DNA from: Ottelia alismoides
Taxonomy: Eukaryota > Streptophyta > Magnoliopsida > Alismatales > Hydrocharitaceae
Assembly (NCBI GenBank): GCA_037367405.1
Contig: JAZKJV010005552.1
Coordinates: 372,001 to 436,000, forward strand
Length of the DNA stretch: 64,000 bases
Direction of reading: 5' to 3'
The notes under the pieces were generated by a model. The model searched no databases. It was given only the letters and a program-made list of their open reading frames with translations, and had not been told where the DNA came from. This document shows, piece by piece, positions 24,821-35,905 of the stretch. A program made the translations under genes and the position numbers. Numbering within the stretch: position 1 is the stretch's first letter; each line of letters opens with the position of its first letter.

Positions 24821-26197
24821 GGAAAAATGTGGATGGGATCTAGAAAGAAACAAGATCATCAGTCAAACCCCAATTCACCTACATAACACTGAGCTGATGA
24901 CCGTAAGGGTTTGGTCATTTATCTTATCAATTTTATTTAGGTGATAATTCAGTCTTGCAGAGCAATTAAGTGAGATGTTAGGAACCCGATGCTACCAAGA
25001 GACTGGCCCAATCCCAAAGCTAGTCTTTCCCAGCCACTACAAGTTGCGGACCGTTTACCAGCTACCCAATCAACTCGCCCTGCTAAGGACGTCGCGACAT
25101 GCGTCACCGGATACCGGAGAGATCCTTACTGGAGAACGATTAACCCCAAGAATAGTAGTCTAACGAGAGTTTAGGTGTGGCTCTATCCTAGTGTGTGTGT
25201 CACTCTCTCGTGTAAGCAAACCAAACAATGAGGGGATGACTCTCCCAAGATAGAGACAGATTTTTAAGTGAGGTGTCTTTAGGATCAAGTTTGTTTAGCA
25301 ATCCCAATTTTATGATTTTCTATTTTTATGGTATTTTTCAATAACAAACAACGCCTAACAAATTTTTCGATCTCCTGCTTATTTTAAGTCCAAAAATAGG
25401 AGGAGAAGTCGAAAAAGTTGATGCGTGGTCAAACACTATGATTCATGCAAAGTAAGAGATATGTATCTGTCGCCAGCACTCTACATGCAGGGTGATTTGC
25501 ACATAAATTTAAAGATAGAAATTTAAACTAATCTAAATGATGCAAGAAGAAAATGACCTTAGATGAGCAATTTCTAATGACCGTGAAGAACTAGAGTTAG
25601 CTAACTAGATCAAGTCCAGAGTCTGATCTTGGGAACCACTCGATACCCACCACAACAGGTCCTGCTAGCGTTGTATGTGGTTTCTCATGGCATGTGGACT
25701 CGAGTCTAATTAATCTAACTTTTTATTATGAATTATTAATAAGGTCCAATTACGAATCTATAGGTGCGAGTAATATATTAGGGTTTGGGCCTTAAGTAAT
25801 TACATCGCAATCAAATAAATTCCTATATCTGGGGGAAAATAGAATAAAAATGCGAAGAAAACAAAATTGGTGAAAACCACGGTGAGATCCCTCGAGCAAA
25901 CCAGTGCTCAGCGAAACAGACCCTAACAAGCCAAGTGTCCAAGAAAGTCTGGTAGTCCTATATTATTACAACAATAATGGAATGTGCAAGAAATGAAATC
26001 TAACTACTCTATTTCTATAAAACAAATGTCTGGTTGTCCTCCTGCTCCTCCATCGGTGTGGTTACTCCCATCGAAAGACGCAACGTCCTCAAGCGGTCCC
26101 TCGTACAAAAAGCAAAGCAGAGAGGATATCAGAAAATAGTTATATAAGATAGAGATAAAAAATATCTACAAAAATATGAAAGGCTACTAATTCGTGC
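24821..26197 (-). mobile_element. Element B leader between PBS and gag
   Basis: Untranslated leader, collinear with the leaders of C (32742-33655) and of its second copy (42782-44755). Shared landmarks are 'acaatgaggggat' near 25225-25240 and 'gatcc..cgag' just before the 5' end. Typical functions at this place are packaging and dimerisation; none can be proved here. Confidence 0.6.
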
Positions 26198-26215
26198 TCC
26201 CCGACAACGGTGCCT
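26198..26215 (-). other. Primer-binding site of element B (tRNA-Asp)
   Basis: Minus strand AGGCACCGTTGTCGGGGA, three bases after the 5' LTR. It corresponds to the tRNA-Asp site TGGCGCCGTTGCCGGGGA known for Athila and Tat elements, with three transition- or transversion-type differences. Confidence 0.85.
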
Positions 26216-26218
26216 TTC

Positions 26219-29200
26219 TGATGAGCGGCCAACCAACTACGGTTAAATATCAAGAATAATCACAGGTCGTGACCCCAATCAGTTAGTCAGGTTCAACAAG
26301 AAAATAAGAGAATCAATCAAATCAAGTAATCAAGCACAAAATCAATGTCAATAGTCTCTGCTATTTATTTAACCTAGTATAGCGACCATGGTCGAACACC
26401 AGGAGTACGAGTGAAACCTACGAAGTAGTCGGTAATCAGATCAGAAAATGTATGTTTTTATCAATTTTTAATTTTTGCAAATTTTTATAGTTTTTACTTA
26501 AGGAAGGCAAGCAAGAAAACTAAGGTGAATAAGCGCACAAGAAAGCCTTTTCAATTTTGATTAAGGTCAAAAATGCTTAGAAATCAGGAAAAATATTTAT
26601 GTTTTTCAAATATTCATATATTTTTGGTGACTTTTTGAGATTTTTCTTATTTTATTTGATTTTATAAAAATCAAATAAGAGCTAAGCAATGTAAAAAATG
26701 TATAGCCTGAACTACAAGGTAAATTAAAAATACTAAAAATGCCCTAGTGTCCTGGTTGTGATTTTTATGAGAAAGTAAATAAAAATTTCTAGCAACAGAA
26801 ACTGAAATTCAATTTTTTTAATTCTTTAGAATTTTTAATAATTTTTATAAGTTTTTTAGTCTTTTGTAATTTTTAGGGTTTTTATGAGGAATATTTAAAT
26901 GAAAAGGCTACTGAAGATAAAACACGCAAAGGCACACATAGAAATTTTTATGGAGATTTTCAGATAATTTTATAATTTTTATGTATTTTATAAAATAGAC
27001 AAAGCAAATTTTATGGGTTTTTAATTTTAAGAAAATATCAAACAAAATCAAATTAATTCACAAAAATCACCATAAACACTACATATTAATAGGAGCTAAC
27101 TATAATTTTTATGGAATTTGTGGAATCAATTTGATAATTATTTGATCAAAAACAACATACACAGCAAGTAGGGACTAGATGAAATTATACGAAAGTTTAC
27201 ATACCAAAAGATAACACATATAAAAAGATTAGGTAAAATCTTGCAAATTGTCAAGTATATCCAAGCACATGTTTAAAAATGCACGCATAGGGGTATATTT
27301 GCGATTACCAGAAAAGTTCTACTCAAAACATAATGTCTATAAGTTCCAGGGGTAAGTCATGCAAACAGCCCACAAACTCACGTGTACATGCACGTGTCTC
27401 AGGTTCGGAAGGACTAAAATGCAAATAATGAAAACATAAAGGTTCGAACGACAAAATATTCTAATTACAACTTTATTTACAACACTATATAATAAAGCAT
27501 AAAATTGTGGGGGTTAAAAGAGAAATTTACCCCGAGGAGGTGCATGCAAAGCACGTGGGACGCGTGGCGCGCGTGGAGACTGTCGTTATCGTACGTCTCT
27601 GATCACCTCTTGCTATTGATCTGACGGTACCGATGGTATCTAAACTGTACAAGGCAGATGTGTCAGAGAATGTTAGATCCAACAACCCAAAAGTTTATAT
27701 GGTTAGCGGCTCTGATGGAATCTGGAAGACGTGGGGCTCGTCCAACGACAAAGAGCGGTCTTGCAAGAACAAGGGCCCTGAACTTTCACCCGAGCCTCGG
27801 ATGGGATCCGTAGCTCTGATAAACGATCGGAGGGCTCCTAGAAGATCGTATAGGCTTTCCGTGTCAAAGAAGCGGCTCTGATACAGGAGCTATTGGCCAG
27901 ATGAGCGTAGAGATGGAGGGGGACCTGGGATAGCTCTGTCGGAGCACCTGGAAGCTTGATCTAAGCTCAATGCGCACGTAAGGACCTACAAATGGAAGAG
28001 CGGCTCAAATGAGACTCTCTGATTGGGTTATTGCTTGATAAGGAGGAGAGAAGTGTTGGGGAATGGAGTTTGAGTCCTGACAACTATGGAGGAGTGGAGT
28101 CTCATCCTCAATCTCGATATGAGGGTTCTAAGGGGGATCAGGATGCGATGCAAGATGGAGGGTGACGTTTAGGTTTGATAGGAATGGATGAGAAGATGAG
28201 ACGAGGCTCTGACTAGTTGGTCAGAGCAGGTGGACATGCGGTGGAGCGAATAGGGTAGATGAAATCAAACGGCAAAAATGCGAAGGGATAGATGGGTACC
28301 TGAAGGATTTAGGGAAGCTCCTAAGATTCAGGTGGATGCAGGCGTCCAGTTAATGGCCTCAACCGCATTGCGGCGAACAGAGAGGCTACTCGTGACGGAT
28401 CTTCGGCCATGAAGGGTGAGTTGCGTCGTCGATGCACCAAACCAAGCTCCAAGGGACTCTCTAAGCAGTTGTCACTCAGTTAGAGTTGGCTAGGGGTAGA
28501 AGTAGGATCGAGGAATGAGCTAAGTTGTTGTGGAGGCAGAAGAGAGGATTTATAAGCTTCCCAGGAGGGTGGAACAATCGAACGAGAGCGTGCAACCCTA
28601 GGAACGTCCGCGCCTTCCTAGGGATCCGCAAAGGTGCTGGATATTAGATGGAGGCTCGGGTAAATATTCGGATCAAGAGGAGGCTTGACCCGACCAGGAA
28701 AAAGGGAGAAAATGCTCCAGTGAAAGGAGTCAGGTCGGGTCAGCCTTGGAAGAGGGCGTTGACCAGCGGTCAACAATCGGCTGGACCAATCAGAAAAAGG
28801 AATTTACAAATTGTTTATAAAACTAATAAAAAATAGTAAATGAATTGAAAATAAAAAGTGTATAAAATAAAAAATGTTTATTATTTTTTAAACTATTTTT
28901 TGTGATTTTTAATTATTTTTATGAAAAATACATTAGTGTATATAAAATATATAGTATTATATACATGTATAATACACCTATGTGTTATGTACAAATACTT
29001 TTATTTTGTTATTTTTACATAAATACCCCAATTTTATATTTTATTTATTTTCAACATAATTTTATGAGTATAAAATAATTTATTTTATTTTTGTGATTTA
29101 TATACAGATATAGATAAATAGGGGATGTGACATATATACATGTATTTTGTATAAGTAAGAAGGATTTTATTTTTATTTCTATTTCATTTCTGATTTTTAT

Positions 29201-29585
29201 TTTATTTTTATTTTATTTTTAGAAATATATACAAGGAGGTAGAAGGAATATTCTATTTTTATTTTATTACAAATAATTATTTACATATATAGGTAATATG
29301 TACATCATAGAGTAGACCTATTTCTTTCTACTTATTTTATTTAGCGATCAGGTCATGCCTTGACCTTCTTTTTGGGGTTCGAGTCACTCTGTATTTCTTC
29401 TAAATACCTCCTTCCTTTATCTTTTCCTTTATTCTTTTATTTTTTCACAAATGCATGCTAATTATACAGTATTAACATATGCATGCATAATTCCAACTTA
29501 TTGCATTTACACATATTTACATGATGATTTGCCAAGATAAATAACTAAAATAAAACAATAAAGAGTGAGAATCAGGGATTCATCA
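26219..29585 (-). mobile_element. Element B 5' LTR (3367 bp)
   Basis: Partner of 12744-16126: same ends (TGATGAGCGGCC ... GGGATTCATCA), same internal order. It keeps two intact CACGTG boxes at 27379-27384 and 27391-27396, just beside the GC block (about 27530-28790). 'ggtcatgccttgacc' near 29350 corresponds to the inverted motif in the other LTR. Confidence 0.92.
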
Positions 29586-29590
29586 GACTG

Positions 29591-30159
29591 GTACATCCTC
29601 TTGCAATCTCAATGTGTATCTCTCCATTGTCTGCGTGAAATGATACTCTCCCAGCATCATAATAAAAGAGGGCTCTCGTTGTCTGCAAGAAGGGTCTCCC
29701 AAGAATGATTGGAGCAAGGTGTAATTGCATAGGGCACGTCATATCTAGGACTGTAAAATCCACTGGAAACTGCAAGCCCTGAATGGTCACGATAATGTTC
29801 CTCAGCACACCTCTAGGTCTCTTCACAAATCGATCAGCAAACTGAAGTATCGCTCGTGATTTGTAAAGATGACCTATCTTGAGCTTATCACTCAAAGAAG
29901 ATGGAATTAAGGTAATTGAGGAACCATTATATAAGAGAGTACGACTGAATGCGGCATCTGCAATCTGGCATGTGACATAATGAGCTCTAGAATCTCTTTT
30001 CTTCTTGGGTGCCTTATTCATAATCGCACATGAAGTGTCCTTAGTCAATACATGCTTTTCAACTCGTGACTTTCTTTTCCTACATGTTGTGCATCTGTTC
30101 CTCAACTGATTCTTGAGTGTAGGAAAGTGATCCAAGGCATCATGGAGTGGAATCTTCAA
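29591..30159 (-). pseudogene. Element C aspartic protease
   Basis: Best-preserved frame of element C (30159 to 29591; the last four codons before the stop at 29572 belong to B's LTR). It starts within the gag-protease linker, has a Lys/Arg-rich stretch at residues 20-55, then the active-site region 'LLYNGSSITLIP' (about residues 76-87), 'VTIQGLQFPVDFTVLDM' and 'PIILGRPFLQTTRAL'. The usual catalytic Asp (LLDxGxS) is a Tyr, so the enzyme would be inactive. The frame is cut by element B exactly at its GACTG target site, and it would continue at 12738. No pol follows there. Confidence 0.85.
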
Positions 30160-32741
30160 GAAAAATATGATCTTTCAATAACCACTCAGTCTCAGGAGTA
30201 ACATCTTTCCTTTTGGTATTTTTCTTTCCTTTTCCATACAAAGAAATGAGAAAAGGAACAATCTCAGGATCAAAAAAATATTTTCATTTTCATTCAAATT
30301 GGAATCAGCATGTAAATTGAGAGTCTCAAAAGTATGTACAAAACTCTCTAGAATGGGAGAAGAAAAATCTACATCGGGAGTGTCTGCATGGTCTAGCATG
30401 GTATCATTGTCTGACTCACCTAAGTCCATATCTACGGTCTCATCATCGTTCCCCTCTCTCTGATCATCAAGTTGGACATCACACTGATCCCCATCGACCT
30501 GGTGGTCCTCCTCCTCAACATCAAGATGTGTATCACCATCATGGATTGGCTCTCGATCCTCATCATGTGCCCTCTCCGATACTCCATCAGGTGCACGTGG
30601 TGATCTACCGCTCTTGAGATGAATGAAGTTAGATAAAAAAAATCAGGAAAAGAGATCATACATGTAGTGGTGTCCACTTGACCTGTGCGCCTCCTCTTGT
30701 TTTTCAGGTTCATTTGAGGTTGGGTTGGGAGAGTGGTCTTAGGTGCGGTTAACTCATCCAGATGATGGTTAACCCATGCCATCTATGTCATGTGTGATGT
30801 CTAGAGTGTAGTCAGCATATCCATGATCTGATTACATGTCGAGGCCTGTGAAAATATCTCAGACTCAGTGCGATGAGCCTAGTTGTCTACTCTCTCCTGT
30901 ATAGAAGTGTGCTACTGTGATGTGTACAAATGAGGAGATCTGTGTGGTGTATAAGAAGACAATCATTGCTACTGGTATTGATGTGGTTGTGAATGTGTAA
31001 CAGGGTACTAAAAAGAATGTGGTCTCTGATATGCATGCGGGTGAGACTGTTGCTATGTGTAGTGCTGGCGGTGCTGGAAATATGGATGTCCATGTTGCGG
31101 ATGACTATACTATTGTTGTTGCTGGTGTACGTTCTAAGGGGTAAAGTATGGTGAAAGCTGAACCAGAGCATGCCATATCCTGTTGATCTCAAGTGTGACC
31201 TGAGAATCAACATCAACATCTCCAAGGTTAGTGATCTAACTCAGTCGGCAATTGACAGATCCTCATACCAATCAATCTATAGAGTCTCAATAGGTTGAAT
31301 CGTCTCGCTCTGAACAATTGTATTTGACAGGTGGGAGGAGTGGGTAAAGATCTCGGAACATGCTGATAAGTAGAAGAAAGATGGGGTTGTTGGTACTGAA
31401 GCTGCAAATCGGTCACCATCTTAGTCAGATCGCTCAACTGTTGGGGAAGTGATGAGAGTTTCTCCAACTCTCGCAACGAAAACAAATCATAAACTTGCTT
31501 CTAAATCACATCGACTAGTGTAATCTTATCACTAATGAATCCCATGTTGGATCGTAATTCAGACTCTGAAACATGCATCACCTCCTGACGCTCTCTATGG
31601 TGTGGTGGTTGCGGGCCCTTCTAGAATACCGGAGTAGAATCAATGAAGTGTAAATTCTCTGCCATCCCCTCAAAGATGGACTAAACTAACTCACCATCCC
31701 TATTTAGATAACTACCACCACATGCAATGCTCACTAGGCCCTGTACATCTGATTATATTCCTCCAAAGTAATTCTGTACAAGCACCTTCAAAGGTATCTT
31801 ATGATGTGGGCATCACTCTATAAGATCCTTGAATCGATCCCATGCCTCATGGAATGATTCATGTGGAAGCTGTGTAAAATTGGAGATCTGTCTCCTCATC
31901 AAGTTCGTCCGTTCTAGAGGGAAATATTTACCCAGGAAAGTCGACTTCAGATCATCCATGTAGAAATCTCCCTCCCTAAGTGACTCAACCAGTAAAGCGC
32001 CTTATTTGCTAAGACGAAATGGAAGGCCTTGAGGCAAATAGCCTCCTGTGTAACTTCTAGATAACTCGTTGTACCACAAATCATCTCAAACTATTGTAAA
32101 AAGGTAAATGGCTCCTCTGTAGCATTCCTGTAGTACTTGGGAAGCAAAGAAATGAAGGACGGTCTCAACTCGTATGACCCCTGATTTGGTGGTAATCGAA
32201 TCCAATGGTGTAGCGTCCTGGCTCTTAGGTCATACTCATCTCTTAAAGTAGCCGGAACCACAGCAAGTGGTGGTGGGTTCCAGGCTCCTGCTCTCAGTGC
32301 AATGATCTCATCCCTCATCTCATCTTGAACTCTACATTGATCTTTGATATGAAGGCTCATCTATTTTAATGTGTCAAGAATCCTCGTAGTAATATCTGAT
32401 GATCGATTGGGACTCTCATATGTGTGTCTCTCCCTAGTCGGTTTGTCCTCAATTGGTCCCTTCCCTCTAGCCATAGTCTTCGAATCCTCTGGGGAGGAAA
32501 AACTCTCATAAGAACTCAGTGAAATATGTGTAGGAGAAATAAATGAAAATTTGAGGTGTGGGTCTGCCTCAATAGAAGGGATGAGAGACGAGGGGGTTTG
32601 GGTATGACTCTCCTCGTGACTAGGTGGGAACAACTCAGGAAGAGGGTCCTTAATATGTGAAGATGTACGACAAATGGTGGATCGTCGAAAGCTCACGGAG
32701 TTTGAGCGCAAAATCCGTCGAGTCGTCATCTTCGGTATCAA
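30160..32741 (-). pseudogene. Element C gag
   Basis: Starts about 32741. Residues 1-126 are Ser/Pro/Thr-rich; a single in-frame TAG separates them from the next 89 residues (32360-32091), which are in the same frame and end in 'LLPKYYRNATEEPFTFLQ', the beginning of the retrotransposon-gag core. 'FEMICGT' and 'LKAFHFVLANKALYWLSHL' follow near 32090-31990. Then come Gln-rich (31485-31228), His/Ser/Thr-rich (31225-30887) and Asp/His-rich parts (30782-30175) in shifting frames. It resembles Athila gag but differs much from the gag of B. No zinc knuckle seen. Confidence 0.75.
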
Positions 32742-33655
32742 AAGGAATACGAGAGAGAGCGCAATGTCAAGTCAAAAACATGAGTGTGAAGGCGTATGAG
32801 ACACGGTATAACACATCAAACAATGATGACTGTAAAAGTTCGGTCTTTTATCTTTTCAATTTCAAAATTAGGTGATAAAGCAGTTTTCTAACAAGCTCAC
32901 AGGTGTAGTCTCCTCGGGTAGTTCATGTTTAAGCCGGCAGTGCAAACTAACCTAAACAAGATTGTTTCTACAAACATCTGAGGCAAGTGCTTGCAGCAAG
33001 TAATAAGACCTGAGAGTGAGTCCAAATGCTTAGGGCACAAGTCCAGGGATTTGGGCTCTATTCCTTAAGTGTATGTGCCTCACTCTTTCTGGAGAGTACA
33101 TGTAAACAATGAGGGGATTGCTATCCCAATGCAAATTTTTAGTCCATGTATTTTTCATATTTTTGTCAAGTTTTTCTTAATTTTTTTATTTTATAATTTT
33201 CACTTTTTTGGATATTTTCAACAATATCTAGTAAGAGTTTGGTTCTTTTTAAGTTTTTAAAAATGTGTCTCATAGAAGGATAATCATGGAATAAGGCAGA
33301 AATCCATGATGCATGCAGAGATAGAGATCATACCTGACGCCAGCAGTCTAATGCAAGTGATCTGCATAGAATTGAAAACCCTAGGCTAATGCATGAAAAG
33401 TTTAGAAAAAACAAGTCCTAAACCAGCAGCTCTAGCATAAAAATAAATTATTTTACAAAAATGTGAACTACACCTAAGTGTGGATTAGGGTAGTAGGTTT
33501 TTTACTTTAATCATCAAGTCAATCATGCATACACCTAGGCTCCATGAAATCACGTGAAACAAATAAAAATCGGTAAAAATCAAAGCCCATGGTAAGGTCC
33601 CCCAAGTGCATCGGCACCTAGCGAAACAGTTCCTGAAGAAATTCTAGGGTCCAAA
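32742..33655 (-). mobile_element. Element C leader, part next to gag
   Basis: Collinear with 43025-44320 in the second copy: 'aacaatgaggggattgctatccc' near 33104-33126, 'gtttttactttaatc' near 33500, and 'ctagggtcc' at 33644-33652. Interrupted after 33655 by element D; the leader resumes at 39279. Confidence 0.75.
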
Positions 33656-33981
33656 TGATGAATCTCGTATTAATCATGCTAAAATTGGTCAATTAGGCTC
33701 TGCTCCCCAAAATCTATAGGCATTTAATCATTAATATAGCATCATTAGCATCTATACATTTGTAAATAATATTTGCATTTCATCATGAATAATTGCATTA
33801 AAAATCCCAAGTGTAAATTGGCCCAAAAGTAGCTAACTTCCCATATTTTAAATTAATTAATCTCAACTCCAATTGACCCCAAACTCCATTGTGTAGATAC
33901 TACTAACAAGAATAAATAAAAAATACAAAAAAATTACTAACTCAAATAAGTTCTAAATAATCCCAAATTCTAATTTCACAT
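33656..33981 (+). mobile_element. Element D 5' LTR remnant
   Basis: Matches 35906-36229 ('ctaaaattggtcaattaggc', 'catcattagcat', 'acaagaataaataaaaaatac') and then loses similarity at about 33981, after 'taatttcacat'. The rest of the LTR is missing. Confidence 0.8.
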
Positions 33982-35889
33982 ATGTTCTAAACTCAAATCT
34001 CTAGTCCTAGTTCCTCAAGTGATAACTCAACTCATCTCATCAATCATGCAGTTGTGAAAGTGAAGTGATGATCATATTCTTTTGAAGGTAGAGATGAAGA
34101 GTGCAATATAGTGCTCAAATATTTCAAACTAAGGAAGTGTGGATTATTAAGTTCAAAACCCTAATGAGTAAGGTTGGCTAACTCAGATTCTCAAGATCTC
34201 AGAAATCAAGTGTCCTCAAAATCCTCAAGCCCTGAGTGATAGTGAATGTATCAGACATAATCCAACTAAGGAATGCATGAGATGCTTGATGAAATGCAAT
34301 ACCATGGGTGATTTTTTTTCTTTTTTCTTTCTTTTTTTAATGAAAATAGTTTTTTAAAAAAAATAGGTATTATTTGCAGAAAGCACAAAATATACAATAC
34401 TTGTACCCACCCCCAATGTCTGATGAAAACAATTAAAGTATGAGCTATGGATAAAGTAGATAGAAAATATACAAACACACCCCCTATACTTAGTGTATGC
34501 TATGTCCTCATGGCACAAAGTGAAATGTATACATAGCTCGTACTAAATATAAATGAGTCAAGAATAATAGAAGTCGACATGCTCCCCTATACTTAGACTT
34601 TTGAGGGACTAAGTATAGCAAAAAAGCAGGAAATGAGGCAGTAGAGGGTGAGCGTAAAGAATAGAAGTGATGTATACACAATGATACTGGTCCCCCTATA
34701 CTTAGGCTAAGGTCAGCCTAAGTATGATTGGATAATCACAGGTGGAGAACTGAGTAGATGAGTAGGTTGATGGATACACAGAAGAGCGATGGAATTGAAG
34801 AGGTGGTTTATCCGAGCAGTATGAGTCTTTCTTCTAGTACAACGCCTTGAATGAAGGAGATCTATTCTATTTGCACTAACTGCTCGTTAGATTCGACATA
34901 GTGTTTAAGCAGCTGACTGTTGGCTATAGAATTGTGTGTGTTGTCTGCAGTCTCTGAGATCTCAACACTTCCATTATTGTGCATAACTTTAGCCAGTATG
35001 TGAACAAGTTCATATGCTATCTTTTGATATTTACCTATGTGCCAGGGTGTGATGAAACTTAATTTAATTGTTGATCAGTATGCACCACCTTTGGTAAAAG
35101 CAATGGAGTTAGCTAACAAATGAAAAGAAAAGAAAGAAATGTCCAAAGAAAAGATCTATCCTCCAAAGTCAAATTATAAATGAGCTTCCACAATGGCAAG
35201 CGCTCCCAAACATTTTCAAAGTGTCCACTTGGACCAAACGCTAATTAGGACCAAGGAGACTGGCTGACACCAAAAAAGGGCTCTACATCGTAAGCGATAC
35301 AAGTCTGGGTGTCGAAGGTATCTTAGATACTCAAAAGAGATACACCCTGGTGTACTCCTAAAAAACAAGTGTAGATGGCTCCGAATTCTCTTGATGGACA
35401 CATAGATCAACAACAACAATACCTAAGTATTGAGTAATAAGGCACTCGAGAGGCCCCTTGTTCCAATGTGAGGGAGAGAAAAACAGACACAATCCTATGC
35501 CCTCAATCATCTAACTGTCCATTTACATTTCAAGTCTAACAAACTAATGAGACGGTTGATTGAGTAAGAATAGACTTATTCCCTAGTGTTGAGGGAGATG
35601 GTTGATTGAGTAAGAATAGACTCCTGGACTGGAACTTCGAGTGATGTCTCGACTCGACTCTCATGATTGTAGTACATTAAAAGTCATATCCATATATTAG
35701 ATGTACAAAATGAGAGAGTCTGATGATTACAAAAGTTGGATTCCTCTTGATTAAAGCATGGTTGAGCTCAGAATTTTAGTATCACTCAAATTAAGGGTTT
35801 TCGATGAATTAAGCCCAGAAAATTCACATGTACAGTCAGGGATGTATTCATATAAGTCATTCACTGATGCTCAAGAACGAGCATGGTTC
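33982..35889. mobile_element. Element D interior with fragment of another Athila-type element
   Basis: A hairpin array (34484-34725) and, to its right, sequence similar to the integrase C-terminus of B and G (about 34880-35070) lie in minus orientation, opposite to D. Perhaps a fragment of a minus-strand element replaced most of D's 5' LTR and interior. From 35100 to 35889 I recognise nothing except a 23-bp direct repeat (35554-35576 and 35600-35622). No usable frame. Confidence 0.5.
34484..34725 (-). repeat. Hairpin array trapped in element D (3 units)
   Basis: Unit 1 at 34484-34551 has long arms (CTATACTTAGTGTATGC... against ...GCTCGTACTAAATATAA). Unit 2 at 34587-34619 pairs CTATACTTAG with CTAAGTATAG perfectly; unit 3 at 34696-34725 pairs CTATACTTAGGCT with AGCCTAAGTATG. 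Each is preceded by four or five C, as in the arrays of C, B and G. Confidence 0.85.
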
Positions 35890-35905
35890 AAGTATAGGGG
35901 TACGG
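35890..35905 (+). other. Polypurine tract of element D
   Basis: Plus strand AAGTATAGGGGTACGG directly before the right LTR (TGAATCTCG). It is the same motif as in B and C but on the opposite strand, which sets the orientation of D. Confidence 0.65.

Larger units (their letters stand above)
12744..29585 (-). mobile_element. Element B, complete Athila-type LTR retrotransposon
   Basis: A 16842-bp element with two LTRs (12744-16126 and 26219-29585) and an interior with PBS, gag, protease, RT, RNase H, integrase, hairpin array and PPT in minus-strand order. The 5-bp target duplication GACTG is perfect (12739-12743 and 29586-29590), and it splits the protease-side frame of element C. Athila membership rests on the RT and integrase wording ('SDSKWVSPLHVVPK', 'LDGYSGYNQ', '[10 protein letters not shown]') and the tRNA-Asp primer site. 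The LTRs differ by about 10% by eye at their left ends and the frames carry many stops, so it is long dead. Confidence 0.92.

Noticed and set aside
24975..25174. Two short overlapping plus frames
   Set aside because: In the untranslated leader of element B, wrong strand, no similarity to known proteins.
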